Part shown: in pieces, positions 32,921-41,675 of the stretch
Position numbering within the stretch: the first letter of the stretch is position 1
Layout: every line of letters starts with the position of its first letter
Assembly: GCA_016790965.1 (NCBI GenBank)
Contig: JAEUNZ010000004.1
Location: forward strand, 47,584-111,583
Reading direction: 5' to 3'
Origin: SSSZ01 sp016790965
GTDB taxonomy: Bacteria > Pseudomonadota > Gammaproteobacteria > Burkholderiales > Rhodocyclaceae
Length of the DNA: 64,000 nucleotides
Made by a program: the position numbers and the translations under genes
The notes under the pieces: generated by a model
Seen by the model: the letters and a program-made list of their open reading frames with translations, nothing else
Told to the model about the DNA's origin: nothing
The model's database searches: none

Positions 32921-34804
32921 TCAGAGGCTGCCCGGCCGACCGGGAACCGGGGTCAGAACCACACAGCCCAGGGGAGGCAGGCTGAGGGTCAGCGAAGCGG
33001 GCTGACTCATCCAGGGCTCGTCCCAGGCGGTCAGCCCCAGGCCGTTGCCCAGGTTGCTGCCGCCGTAATGGACGGAATCGCTGTTGAAGATTTCGACGTA
33101 GGGGCCTGTGCCGGGAACCCCCAGGCGGTAGCCACGCTGGGGCTCCGGGGTGAAATTGGCCGCCACCACGACGAAGCTCCCGTCCCGGGCGATGCGCAAC
33201 CAGGCCAGGACCGAATGGGCGTTGTCGTGGCAGTCGATCCAGTGGAACCCGGCGGGGTCGAAATCCAGTTCGTGCAGGGCCGGGCGCTCGCGATGCAGGT
33301 GGTTGAGGTCCGCCACCAGGCGCTGCACTCCGGCGTGGCCATCCTCGGCCAGCAGGAACCAGTCGAGTTCCCGCCTTTCCGACCACTCCCGCATCTGGCC
33401 GAATTCCCCCCCCATGAAGAGGAGCTTCTTGCCGGGGCTGAGGGCCTGGGCGGCCAGCAGGAGCCGCAGATTGGCCAGGCGCTGCCAGGGGTCGCCGGGC
33501 ATCTTGCCCAGGAGAGAGCCCTTGCCATGGACGACTTCGTCGTGGGAAAGGGGCAGGACGAAATTTTCGCTGTAGGCGTACATCTGACCGAAGGTGAGTT
33601 CGTCGTGGTGCCAGCGGCGGTGTACTGGGTCGCGGGCGAAGTAGCGCAGGCTGTCGTTCATCCAGCCCATGTTCCACTTCATGGAGAAGCCCAGGCCCCC
33701 CAGCCAGGTGGGCCGCGAGACCTGGGGCCAGGAAGTGGATTCCTCGGCCAGGGTCAGGGCGCCGGGGAATTCGCCATGGACCAGGGTATTCAGGGCCTTG
33801 AGAAAGTCGATGGCTTCCAGGTTCTCCCGCCCGCCGTGGCGATTGGGTAGCCATTCGCCCGCCTTGCGTGAGTAGTCGAGGTAAAGCATGGAGGCGACGG
33901 CGTCGACCCGCAGGCCGTCGAAGTGGAATTGGGACAACCACCAGTGGGCCGAGGAGAGGAGGAAGCTATGCACCTCGTGGCGGCCGTAGTTGAAGATGTG
34001 GGTGCCCCAATCGGCGTGCAGGCCTTGGCGGGGGTCTTCGTGCTCGTAGAGCGCGCTGCCGTCGTAGCGGGCCAGGGCCCAGTCGTCCTGGGGAAAGTGT
34101 CCCGGCACCCAGTCGAGGATGACGCCCAGCCCCGCCTGGTGGCAGGCGTCGATGAAGGCCCTGAGATCGTCCGGCGAGCCGTAGCGCGCCGTGGGGGCAA
34201 AGTAGCCGGTGGTCTGGTAGCCCCAGGACTCGTCCAGGGGGTGCTCGGTGATGGGCAGGAGTTCCAGGTGGGTGAAACCCATGTCCACGGCGTAGGGGAT
34301 CAGGCGTTGGGCCAGCTCCCGCCACAGATAGGGACTGCCATCGGGATGGCGCATCCAGGAACCGGCATGCACTTCGTACACGCTCATGGGGGCATGCAGC
34401 CAGTCCCGCCCGGCCCGGGCGGCGAGCCAGTCTCCGTCGCCCCAGGCGTAGGCCGAGGGCGCCACGACGTAGGCCGCCGACCCGGGCCTCAGCTCGAAGC
34501 CGCGGGCGTAGGGGTCGCACTTCACCCGCAGGGCGCCGCACTGATCGGCGACCGCGAAGCGGTAGAGGGCCCCTGGCCTGGCGGCGGTGACCCGGCCTTC
34601 CCAGACCCCCGAAGGCCCCAGAGACACCAGGCCATCGATTCCCGGCTGCCAGGCGTTGAACTCGCCGATCACCGAAACCGCGGTGGCCTGCGGCGCCCAG
34701 ACGCGGAAGACGACCCCGCCCTCGTCCGGGTGAGCGCCGAGAAAATCGTAGGCGCAGAAATTGCGGCCTTCGTTGAACAGGTACAGCGCTTCTCTTAGCG
34801 ACAT
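32921..34804 (-). CDS. glgB: 1,4-alpha-glucan branching enzyme GlgB
   Basis: A 627-residue GH13 enzyme that adds alpha-1,6 branches to glycogen. An N-terminal CBM48-like domain (GVVFRVWAPQATAVSVIGEFNAW) is followed by the barrel with nucleophile Asp in DGLRVDAVASM (about 301), acid/base Glu in LAEESTSWPQV (about 354) and Asp in LPLSHDEVVHGKGS. The first N1 module of longer GlgBs is absent. ATG at 34804 is favoured by GGGGGGA just upstream. Divergent from glgC across 53 bp. Confidence 0.94.
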   Translation of the reverse strand: MSLREALYLFNEGRNFCAYDFLGAHPDEGGVVFRVWAPQATAVSVIGEFNAWQPGIDGLVSLGPSGVWEGRVTAARPGALYRFAVADQCGALRVKCDPYARGFELRPGSAAYVVAPSAYAWGDGDWLAARAGRDWLHAPMSVYEVHAGSWMRHPDGSPYLWRELAQRLIPYAVDMGFTHLELLPITEHPLDESWGYQTTGYFAPTARYGSPDDLRAFIDACHQAGLGVILDWVPGHFPQDDWALARYDGSALYEHEDPRQGLHADWGTHIFNYGRHEVHSFLLSSAHWWLSQFHFDGLRVDAVASMLYLDYSRKAGEWLPNRHGGRENLEAIDFLKALNTLVHGEFPGALTLAEESTSWPQVSRPTWLGGLGFSMKWNMGWMNDSLRYFARDPVHRRWHHDELTFGQMYAYSENFVLPLSHDEVVHGKGSLLGKMPGDPWQRLANLRLLLAAQALSPGKKLLFMGGEFGQMREWSERRELDWFLLAEDGHAGVQRLVADLNHLHRERPALHELDFDPAGFHWIDCHDNAHSVLAWLRIARDGSFVVVAANFTPEPQRGYRLGVPGTGPYVEIFNSDSVHYGGSNLGNGLGLTAWDEPWMSQPASLTLSLPPLGCVVLTPVPGRPGSL

Positions 34805-34857
34805 CATTCCCCCCGGCGGTATCATAAGCTCATAACCAGAGCCGAGGGAGGCCCGCC

Positions 34858-36171
34858 ATGCCTGACAACGTCCAGTGCCCGCACCAGCCCTACTGCGAGA
34901 TGCGCGAGCAGACCGACATGCGCTTCATCAGCCAGCTCACCCGCAACACCTTCGCCATCATCCTGGCCGGAGGCCGTGGCAGCCGACTGAAGCAGCTCAC
35001 CGACTACCGCTCCAAGCCGGCGGTACCCTTCGCCGGCAAGTTCCGCATCATCGACTTCACCCTTTCCAACTGCGTCAACTCGGGCATCCGCCGCATCGGC
35101 GTGGCCACGCAGTACAAGGCCCACAGCCTGATCCGCCACATCCAGCGCGGCTGGAGTTTCCTGGACGGGCGTTTCGACGAATTCATCCAGCTCCTGCCCG
35201 CCCAGCAGCAGATCGACGAAACCCAGTGGTACCAGGGCACGGCGGACGCGGTGTATCAGAACATGCACTTCCTGCGCCGTTACGACCCCGAGCACATCCT
35301 TATCGTCGCCGGCGACCACATCTACAAGATGGACTACGGCCGCATGCTGGCCTTCCACGCCAAGAGCCAGGCGGACATGACCGTCGGCTGCATCGACGTG
35401 CCCCTGGCTGACGCCCGGGAGTTCGGCGTCATGGGCGTAGACGAGCGCGATCGCGTCGTGGAATTTGTCGAGAAGCCCCAAAATCCGCCGGCCATCCCCG
35501 GCCACCCGGATCGGGCCCTGGCCTCCATGGGCATCTACATCTTCAACGCCCGCTTCCTCTTCGAGCAGTTGCAGCGGGACGCCCTGACCAAGGACTCCAG
35601 CCGCGATTTCGGCAAGGACATCATTCCCTACATCGTCCCCCGCTACCGGGTTTTCGCCCACCGCTTTGCCGATTCCTGCGTCGGCATGACCGACGACATC
35701 CCCTACTGGCGCGACGTGGGTACCATCGACGCCTACTGGGAGGCGAATATGGAAATGACCAAGGTGACGCCGGAACTCAACCTCTACGACAAGGACTGGC
35801 CCATCTGGACCTACCAGGAGCAGCTTCCCCCCGCCAAATTCGTCTTCGACGATGCGGACCGCCGAGGCAGCGCCGTGGATTCCCTGGTCTCCGGCGGCTG
35901 CATCGTCTCCGGCGCCAGCGTGCGGCGCTCCATGCTCTTCTCCAACGTCCACGTCCATAGCTGGGCGCGGGTTGAGGATTCGGTCATCCTGCCCCACGTC
36001 GATATCGGCCGCCACGCCGTGCTCAAACGCTGCGTGGTGGACAAGCGCTGCCGCATCCCGGAAGGCTTGGTGGCCGGCGTCAACCCGGACGACGACCGCC
36101 GCCGCTTCCATGTCAGCGCCAAGGGCATCACCCTGATCACACCGGAAATGCTCGGCCAGGGCGCCGCCTGA
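34858..36171 (+). CDS. glgC: Glucose-1-phosphate adenylyltransferase GlgC
   Basis: A 437-residue enzyme making ADP-glucose, the committed step of glycogen synthesis. AIILAGGRGSRLKQLTDYRSKPAVPFAGKFRIIDFTLSNCVNSGI holds the nucleotide-binding loop. HFLRRYDPEHILIVAGDHIYKMDYG and VEFVEKP are catalytic-region signatures, and the C-terminal left-handed helix includes GCIVSGASVRRSMLFSNVHVHSWARVEDSVILP. GGAGG lies before the ATG. It is followed 3 nt later by the GH57 gene, so both are co-translated. No glgA is in the window. Confidence 0.96.
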   Translation: MPDNVQCPHQPYCEMREQTDMRFISQLTRNTFAIILAGGRGSRLKQLTDYRSKPAVPFAGKFRIIDFTLSNCVNSGIRRIGVATQYKAHSLIRHIQRGWSFLDGRFDEFIQLLPAQQQIDETQWYQGTADAVYQNMHFLRRYDPEHILIVAGDHIYKMDYGRMLAFHAKSQADMTVGCIDVPLADAREFGVMGVDERDRVVEFVEKPQNPPAIPGHPDRALASMGIYIFNARFLFEQLQRDALTKDSSRDFGKDIIPYIVPRYRVFAHRFADSCVGMTDDIPYWRDVGTIDAYWEANMEMTKVTPELNLYDKDWPIWTYQEQLPPAKFVFDDADRRGSAVDSLVSGGCIVSGASVRRSMLFSNVHVHSWARVEDSVILPHVDIGRHAVLKRCVVDKRCRIPEGLVAGVNPDDDRRRFHVSAKGITLITPEMLGQGAA

Positions 36172-36174
36172 TCC

Positions 36175-37830
36175 ATGGCCGAAGTCGCCTTCCTCTGGCA
36201 CATGCATCAGCCGGACTACAGGCACCCGGAAAGTGGCGAATTCGTCCTGCCCTGGGTGCTGCTCCACGCCATCAAGGATTACGCTGACATGGCCGGCCAC
36301 CTGGAGCGGCACCCGGGCGTCCGCTGCACGGTCAATTTCGTGCCCGTGCTGCTGGACCAGATCGAGGATTACGCCGACCAGTTCGCCACCCGGGTCTGGC
36401 GCGACCCCCTGCTGGCCATCGCCGCCTGCCGCGACCCGGACCGCCTCGCCGGTCAGGACCGCGACTGGCTGCTGGACATGGCCTTTCGATGCCATGCCCC
36501 CACCATGCTGGAGCCCTTCGCCCCCTATCGGCGCCTGCGGGACATCCACGCCTTCGTGAAAAGCCACGACGGCCCGGGCATCGACTACCTGGCCGGCCAT
36601 TTCTTCGCCGACCTCGCCACCTGGTATCTACTGGCCTGGAGCGGCGAGACCCTGCGCCGGGACGGCGCCACCATCCCCGAACTGATGGCCAAGGGCGCCG
36701 GCTTCACCCTGGCCGACCGGGAATGCCTGCTCACCACGCTGGGCGGCGTGGTCAAGAACCTCATCCCCCGCTACCGGGCCCTGGCCGACCGGGGCCAGAT
36801 CGAGCTTGCCTGCACCCCCGGCGCCCACCCCCTCGCCCCCCTGCTTCTCGATTTCGCCAGCGCCCGGGAAGCCTGGCCCGAGTGCGCCCTCCCCGCCGCA
36901 CCGGAATACCCCGGCGGCCGCAGCCGGACACTCGCTCACCTGGAGGCCGCCCGCAGCAGCCATACCCGTCGCTTCGGCCAGGCGCCGGCCGGTCTGTGGC
37001 CCGCCGAAGGCGCCCTATCCCAGGCCTTCCTGGCCCAGGTTGGCGACGCCGGTTTCAACTGGACGGCCAGCAGCCAGAGCGTGCTCAAGAACTCCGCCGG
37101 CGCCGAGGCCAGCGTGAACCTCCCCTGGCAGTCCCCCATCGGCACGCCGGGCGATATCACCCTCTTCTTCAGGAACGAGCGGCTGTCCGACCTCATCGGC
37201 TTCGAATACGCCAAGTGGCACGGCCGCGACGCCGCCGCCCACTTCATCGCTGAGCTGGAAGTCGCCGAAAGCCGCGACCCCGCGGCCGTGGTCCCGGTCT
37301 TCCTCGATGGCGAAAACGCCTGGGAGTACTACCCCTACAACGCTTGGTATTTCTTCGACGATCTCTACGGCGCCCTGGAAACCCACAGCAGCCTCGCCAC
37401 CACGACCCTGGGCGCTGCCGCCGTCCGCCACCGGGACGCCCGCCCCGCCCTACCCAAGCTCACGGCAGGGAGCTGGGTCTACGGCACCTTCTCCACCTGG
37501 ATTGGCGACCCGGCCAAGAACCGGGCCTGGGAACTCCTCTGCGACGCCAAACAGTGCGCCGACCGCGCCCTGGAGAGCAGCCGCCTGACCCCCGCTGAGC
37601 GCGAAACCGTCCTCGCCCGCCTGGCCGTCTGCGAAAGTTCCGACTGGTTCTGGTGGTTCGGCGACTACAACCCACCCCAGTCCGTCACCTCCTTCGACGC
37701 CCTCTACCGCGAAAACCTTAAGGCGCTCTACCGCCTGCTGCGCCTGCCGATTCCGGCGGCTCTGGACCACCCGATCAGCCAGGGGGGCGGGCATGCAGAG
37801 GGCGGGGGGACGATGCGCCGGGCGGGGTAA
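36175..37830 (+). CDS. GH57-family glycosidase (alpha-glucan active)
   Basis: A 551-residue GH57 enzyme. The N-terminal signature VAFLWHMHQPDYRHP is present. Conserved regions include FVPVLLDQIEDY, the nucleophile Glu in GLWPAEGALSQ and the acid/base Asp in VFLDGENAWEYYPYNAWYFFDDLY. GH57 members include amylopullulanase, 4-alpha-glucanotransferase and branching enzyme; the operon with glgC (3-nt gap) implies work on glycogen. Activity within the family cannot be settled. The C-terminus is Gly-rich and probably unstructured. Confidence 0.88.
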   Translation: MAEVAFLWHMHQPDYRHPESGEFVLPWVLLHAIKDYADMAGHLERHPGVRCTVNFVPVLLDQIEDYADQFATRVWRDPLLAIAACRDPDRLAGQDRDWLLDMAFRCHAPTMLEPFAPYRRLRDIHAFVKSHDGPGIDYLAGHFFADLATWYLLAWSGETLRRDGATIPELMAKGAGFTLADRECLLTTLGGVVKNLIPRYRALADRGQIELACTPGAHPLAPLLLDFASAREAWPECALPAAPEYPGGRSRTLAHLEAARSSHTRRFGQAPAGLWPAEGALSQAFLAQVGDAGFNWTASSQSVLKNSAGAEASVNLPWQSPIGTPGDITLFFRNERLSDLIGFEYAKWHGRDAAAHFIAELEVAESRDPAAVVPVFLDGENAWEYYPYNAWYFFDDLYGALETHSSLATTTLGAAAVRHRDARPALPKLTAGSWVYGTFSTWIGDPAKNRAWELLCDAKQCADRALESSRLTPAERETVLARLAVCESSDWFWWFGDYNPPQSVTSFDALYRENLKALYRLLRLPIPAALDHPISQGGGHAEGGGTMRRAG

Positions 37831-37894
37831 GGGGGCCTCCCGGCCCCCCCGGCGCGACGAAGGTAGGCGTTCGGTATCAGAGCCAGGTAAACCA

Positions 37895-37911
37895 GGGACA
37901 GACCACGATTT
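37895..37911. repeat. REP-like motif, left of the transposase gene
   Basis: GGGACAGACCACGATTT, the exact inverted complement of the 17-mer at 38746-38762 and 39373-39389. It lies 81 nt outside the 3' end of the REP-associated transposase gene. Confidence 0.75.
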
Positions 37912-37991
37912 TTCTCAGGCAATCGAAGGGCAGCCCGGAGATTGCCTGCCCCCTTCCGGCGGGCGCCGCCGCCAACAGCGGCCGGGTTTGC

Positions 37992-38705
37992 TCAGAACAA
38001 CTCCCCTGAATCCGGCTCCACCTGCTTGCGCGGTCTTCCCGCCTTGCCCGGTTGCACACGCCGCCCGAGGGCCCGGGCGATGTGGTCGCCAAAGCGCGCG
38101 TCGCCCAGAGCAAAGTTGCCGTTCGTCGCCTGGCGGATCGCGTCCACCAGCCCGGGCTCCAGGGCGCCGCGGAACAGCTCCCGATAAGCCTCCTGCCTTG
38201 CGGTGGCGTCGGCCCCCAGCGCCCTATACAGCGGGTGAGGCGTCAGCAGCGTGCTCGCCTCGCCTTGGGCATTGGCGCGGTAGCTCGACCAGCGATACTC
38301 CGCCGGATGCGGCACCATCCCCGCACGCACCGGGTTCAATTCGATATAGCGCTGGCAGACCAGCAGATAGCCCTCTTCCTGGGTCAGGCAGGAGCGGAAA
38401 CGACCCTCCCACAAAGTACCTGACCGGCGGTAGACACGATTCACGTACTGCACATAACGCTGCCCCAGAGCCTTCATCAGAGCCCCCGCGCCATCGCGGG
38501 TGGACGCAGAAAGCAGCAGGTGCACATGATTCGTCATCAACACATAGGCATGCAGCGCACAGCCCGTCTGGCCGGCGTATTCCTTCAACCAGTCCAGGTA
38601 GACGCCATAGTCTTCGTCGGCGATGAAACAGGCCTGACGATTATTGCCCCTCTGGATGATATGCAAAGGAACATCGGGGAGCATCACGCGGGGGCGACGA
38701 GGCAT
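37992..38705 (-). CDS. REP-associated tyrosine transposase (RAYT, Y1/IS200-like)
   Basis: A 237-residue single-strand transposase of the HUH family. MTNHVHLLL (His60, His62) is the metal-binding HUH motif and the catalytic Tyr is probably Tyr84 in QRYVQYVN. YIELNPVRAGMVPHPAEYRWSSYRANAQG is the hallmark C-terminal text. It starts MPRRPRVMLPDVPLHIIQRGNNRQACF, as most RAYTs do. Matching REP-like 17-mers lie inverted on both sides. RAYTs are thought to spread REP sequences rather than move themselves. Confidence 0.9.
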   Translation of the reverse strand: MPRRPRVMLPDVPLHIIQRGNNRQACFIADEDYGVYLDWLKEYAGQTGCALHAYVLMTNHVHLLLSASTRDGAGALMKALGQRYVQYVNRVYRRSGTLWEGRFRSCLTQEEGYLLVCQRYIELNPVRAGMVPHPAEYRWSSYRANAQGEASTLLTPHPLYRALGADATARQEAYRELFRGALEPGLVDAIRQATNGNFALGDARFGDHIARALGRRVQPGKAGRPRKQVEPDSGELF

Positions 38706-38745
38706 GGACGGACTCCGGCGGGGTGAGCGTCGCAGTGTAACTCGA

Positions 38746-38762
38746 AATCGTGGTCTGTCCCC
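38746..38762. repeat. REP-like motif, right of the transposase gene
   Basis: AAATCGTGGTCTGTCCC, an exact copy of the 17-mer at 39373 and inverted relative to the one at 37895. It lies 41 nt upstream of the transposase ATG. Confidence 0.75.
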
Positions 38763-38803
38763 GGTTTGGCGGTTTTGCTCCGTGCCCGGTTTTGCCGCAG
38801 TTT

Positions 38804-39046
38804 TCAGCCGTTGATTTCCAAGCGGCGCTCTATGCGTTCGATTCGTTCCTTCAGCTTATCCACGGCATGTCTATCAGCGACGAGCTCCGCGTAATTGGCT
38901 GATTCGTCGCGGGTGATCCGTGCTAAGCCGCTCTCGATGTGCGATAGCCTGGAAAGAACCTCCTGATCACGTTCCCGGCTAGTGGCCAGTTCGGCCTGGA
39001 TTCGTTTCAGATGTTCTAGCATCAAGTTGTCGACGTTCTCGGTCAT
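38804..39046 (-). CDS. Small coiled-coil protein
   Basis: An 80-residue, highly charged product predicted to be one long coiled coil (EHLKRIQAELATSRERDQEV, LKERIERIERRLEING). No signal peptide or enzyme motif. It follows the shortened DUF4160 gene by 18 nt on the same strand, so the two probably form a unit. Such pairs are sometimes toxin-antitoxin-like modules; nothing here proves that. Function unknown. Confidence 0.55.
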   Translation of the reverse strand: MTENVDNLMLEHLKRIQAELATSRERDQEVLSRLSHIESGLARITRDESANYAELVADRHAVDKLKERIERIERRLEING

Positions 39047-39064
39047 GGGGCGCTCCCCTTTTCT

Positions 39065-39250
39065 CTACCTGAAATACCCACGCCATTTCTCCAAAAAGAA
39101 GTTCTCACGCTCGGCAGCGAGCCGCTCTAGCTTCCGCAAGTCCACAGGCCTGACGCCCACAGAGCGAGCAAGTCGAATAGGTGCAGGCTCACTGCCTTCG
39201 TCGGAGTAATAATGGAATCTCCCGCCCAGAAGACGAAGTACGGTAGGCAC
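39065..39250 (-). CDS. Shortened DUF4160-like protein
   Basis: A 61-residue product with a GTG start. The N-terminus MPTVLRLLGGRFHYYSDEGSEP resembles DUF4160 (MPTVL...F.FYSNEG.EP), and the C-terminus LRKLERLAAERENFFLEKWRGYF resembles that family's end. The middle segment expected between them (HIHV...AKFWL) is absent and replaced by APIRLARSVGVRPVD. It therefore looks like an in-frame internal deletion or a very divergent member. Function unknown; possibly a decaying module in a repeat-rich scar region. Confidence 0.5.
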   Translation of the reverse strand: MPTVLRLLGGRFHYYSDEGSEPAPIRLARSVGVRPVDLRKLERLAAERENFFLEKWRGYFR

Positions 39251-39372
39251 AGGCCAGGCTCCGAAATGTTCGGTTCATTGTAGCATTGCCCGAAAGTGTC
39301 GCTTTACACGACCGCCTGCCGTTTGCGCAGCGTTCACGAGGCCGCCTGTCGCGAGACTGGGTGTTTCGCTAG

Positions 39373-39389
39373 AAATCGTGGTCTGTCCC
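39373..39389. repeat. Third REP-like motif, next to the intron fragment
   Basis: AAATCGTGGTCTGTCCC, identical to the copy at 38746 and in the same orientation. It lies within about 20 nt of the truncated end of the group II intron fragment. Confidence 0.7.
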
Positions 39390-39404
39390 CGTTTTTCCCA
39401 AATT

Positions 39405-39506
39405 CGCAGTTACCCACGACAGCCTTGCCCTTCGGCTCACTCTTCCCCTTGCCGGGCGAGTAGAGGACTTTCACCTCCAAGTAGCTGCGCCCTGCCGGGC
39501 GCACCA
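39405..39506 (-). mobile_element. 5' fragment of a group II intron (domain I), IIC-like insertion site
   Basis: On the minus strand it begins GTGCGCCCGGCAGGGCGCAG, a GUGCG intron 5' end, and continues through TTGGAGGTGAAAGTCCTCTA, the highly conserved domain I segment. After about 100 nt it stops near a REP-like motif; no reverse transcriptase or domain V/VI is present. The 5' end lies immediately after the T run of the porin terminator, the target used by group IIC introns. No function is expected. Confidence 0.65.
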
Positions 39507-39534
39507 AAAAAAACGGACGCCGTAGCGTCCGTTT
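39507..39534 (-). terminator. Intrinsic terminator of the porin gene
   Basis: On the minus strand ACGGACGC-TACG-GCGTCCGT is followed by eight T. It lies 25 nt after the porin stop codon and its T run directly adjoins the intron fragment. Confidence 0.92.
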
Positions 39535-39558
39535 TGGGTTCCAACTGGCTAAGCCGGA

Positions 39559-40701
39559 TTAGAACTTGTGCTGAACACCGAAGTCGAAACCGCGGGTAGC
39601 ACCCAGGCCAGAGCCAGCGTTGTTGTTCGGTGCGTAGGTGATGCCGATGGCAGAGCCGTTGTCCTGGCTGATGTTGCCGTAATCGGCGTACAGACGGGTA
39701 CGCTTGGACAGGTTGTAATCGACACCCAAGCCGAACTTCTTGGCCTTGCTGTCAGACGCTTCCTTGTCCTTGGTCTGCCCGTAGGTTGCCTTCAGGAGGA
39801 AGTTACCCATGGGGGCGGTGGCGGAAACGAACCAAGAACGCCAGTCGGCGATGGTACCCACTCCGTCGCGGCCGTCGAGCTTTTGGCGGTCCCACAGGGC
39901 ACGCAGTTTGACCACGCCGAAGTCGTAAGAACCGGCGATGGTGGTAACGGTGTCCTTATCCAGGGGAATGCCGGCGCTACCGGCAACGACTGCGGGAACA
40001 CCGCCGACAATACCGACAGAATCAGAGGTGGCGCCAAGGTTAAACTTATCGAAATTCACACGTTCCCAGTCCAGGGTGATGTCGATCGGGCCGTTAGAGT
40101 AGTTGCCCATCAACGTGATCAGCTGGCCGTCAAGGTCATTGCCGTTGGTTTCTTGGGCGCTAAGACCAAGGGCGTTGGTCTGGCTGCCGATGTTGGTGGC
40201 GAAGGCGCCGAGGACGCTGAAGCCGCTCCAGGTCGGAGAGATGTAAGCGATGGCGCTGTTGGCGCGGTCAACCTGGCCGGTCATCTGGGTGAAGTTACCC
40301 ACGGTACCGCCGGCGAAGGCGTCGTACTTGTTGAAGATGCCGTAGCGGACGCCGTCCAGACGGCCACCGACGAAGGTACCGAAGGCGCCGGTAGCGCCGA
40401 CGTAGGCGTGGCGGACGCTGGACAGGCCTGTGCTCTGGTCGCCAGAGAAGCCGTACTCGGCTTCGAAGATGAACTTGAGTCCGTTACCCAGATCTTCGAC
40501 GCCCTTGAAGCCGAGGCGGTTGCCGCCGGCGACGCCGCTGTCCAGACGATTGGTGCCCTTGGCGTTGGTGATGCCACCGTCGTCACCGCTGCTGCGGACA
40601 TAACCGAAATCCATCAGACCGTAGATGGTCACGTTGGTTTGGGCGAAAGCAGCGCTGGAAGCCAGGCCGGCGATGGCCAGAGCGATCAGTTTCTTTTGCA
40701 T
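39559..40701 (-). CDS. General porin (Gram-negative trimeric type)
   Basis: A 380-residue outer-membrane beta-barrel. Signal peptide MQKKLIALAIAGLASSAAFA, then QTNVTIYGLMDFGYV, the standard start of betaproteobacterial porins (Omp32/OmpC group). GNRLGFKGVEDLGNGLKFIFEAEYGF and TRLYADYGNISQD are strand-rich family text, and the last residue is Phe (GVQHKF), needed for BAM recognition. AAGGAGT ribosome binding site. Monocistronic, with its own terminator and a 357-bp upstream region. Confidence 0.93.
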   Translation of the reverse strand: MQKKLIALAIAGLASSAAFAQTNVTIYGLMDFGYVRSSGDDGGITNAKGTNRLDSGVAGGNRLGFKGVEDLGNGLKFIFEAEYGFSGDQSTGLSSVRHAYVGATGAFGTFVGGRLDGVRYGIFNKYDAFAGGTVGNFTQMTGQVDRANSAIAYISPTWSGFSVLGAFATNIGSQTNALGLSAQETNGNDLDGQLITLMGNYSNGPIDITLDWERVNFDKFNLGATSDSVGIVGGVPAVVAGSAGIPLDKDTVTTIAGSYDFGVVKLRALWDRQKLDGRDGVGTIADWRSWFVSATAPMGNFLLKATYGQTKDKEASDSKAKKFGLGVDYNLSKRTRLYADYGNISQDNGSAIGITYAPNNNAGSGLGATRGFDFGVQHKF

Positions 40702-41058
40702 TGCATTACTCCTTAGTGGTTAGTTTTAGCGCCCCTGGAGACGCTAGCTTTACCTCTCGGATTGAGAAGTTGGGTGGATTCTGCCCGGGGGCACGGCGCG
40801 GAGCAACGATTGATTGGCTTTCGGGGGAGAAACTCGGGCGTCCCTGTTGTTTGTCCGCAACAACTTGATACACCCCTCCCCCCATGCCCCCTGTTCCTCC
40901 TACACCGACAAAACGCTTTTGCCGGTGCCCAGCCCCATTCCAGGCCAAATGCGTGGCCAAGGTCCGAAGCCGAGTATGGAGAAGTCGGCGACAAACCCCA
41001 GTTTTATCGAACCGGCGGCCTCATTGGACTCGTCCGGCCAAGGCCGCGAGGGGGTCGC
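40702..41058. other. Porin upstream region with an inverted repeat
   Basis: This 357-bp gap separates the Uma2 gene from the porin gene, both minus strand. A dyad GTTGTT-N7-AACAAC lies at 40846-40864, about 145 nt before the porin ATG, and could be an operator. A CTAAGGAGTAATG ribosome binding region is at the porin end. No confident promoter or gene was seen. Confidence 0.45.
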
Positions 41059-41616
41059 CTACCCAGCGACATCCTCGAACACCGCCTCCGGCGGGGCGGC
41101 GAAGTCGAGGCTCTTGAGCAGCAAGCCGCGGCCGGCTTCGCTGGTGGCCAGGAGCCAGTTGCCGTTGGGAGTCCGGCGGAAGACTTCGATGCTCAGGCGG
41201 TCGGGGTCGATGAGGGCGTACTCTTCCAGGTTGTCGATCTGGCGGCAGGCGACGAACTTGCCACCGCAGTCGAAGCCGGAGGTGCTGTCGAAGAGTACTT
41301 CGACGATGGCCTTGGGCTGGCTCATCACGGTCTCCGCCAGGCGATCTTGCGGGTGGCAGGTGACCATCACGTCGGGGTAGAAGATGTTTTCCGCGGCGCG
41401 CAGCTTCATGTCGGCCATGTTGGCGCGGCAGGCGGTGCCGCGCAGGTGGGCCTTGAGAAGGCTCGCCACGTTGAGGGACACCGTGACGCGCACCCGGCGG
41501 GCACCGACCATGGCAAAGGCTTCGCCTTGGAAGAGTTCGTGCTTTTCCGGCTGCTGCGCTTCCCAGGCCAGGAAATCGGCGGCGGAGAGGGTCGGTTTTT
41601 CGGTGGCCGGTCCCAT
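41059..41616 (-). CDS. Uma2-family (DUF820) putative restriction-endonuclease-like protein
   Basis: A 185-residue Uma2-type protein. Typical text: SAADFLAWEAQQPEKHELFQGEAFAMVGA at the start, the PD-(D/E)xK-like residues in YPDVMVTC and PKAIVEVLF, the ST[G]GFDCGGKF loop with the Lys, and IDNLEEYALIDPDRLSIEVFRR. The nuclease-fold residues are present. The biological role of this family is not known; it is abundant in cyanobacteria and some proteobacteria. It lies 59 nt after trpC and may be read from the trp operon. Confidence 0.85.
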   Translation of the reverse strand: MGPATEKPTLSAADFLAWEAQQPEKHELFQGEAFAMVGARRVRVTVSLNVASLLKAHLRGTACRANMADMKLRAAENIFYPDVMVTCHPQDRLAETVMSQPKAIVEVLFDSTSGFDCGGKFVACRQIDNLEEYALIDPDRLSIEVFRRTPNGNWLLATSEAGRGLLLKSLDFAAPPEAVFEDVAG

Positions 41617-41675
41617 GAGGACTTCCTTTCTGCGCGACCTTCCCGAAGCTTAGGCCAAGGCCGCAGGCGGGGAAC

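Noticed and set aside
39251..39540. tRNA gene near the porin terminator
   Set aside because: No cloverleaf or T-loop sequence was found; the conserved-looking text fits a group II intron 5' end instead.
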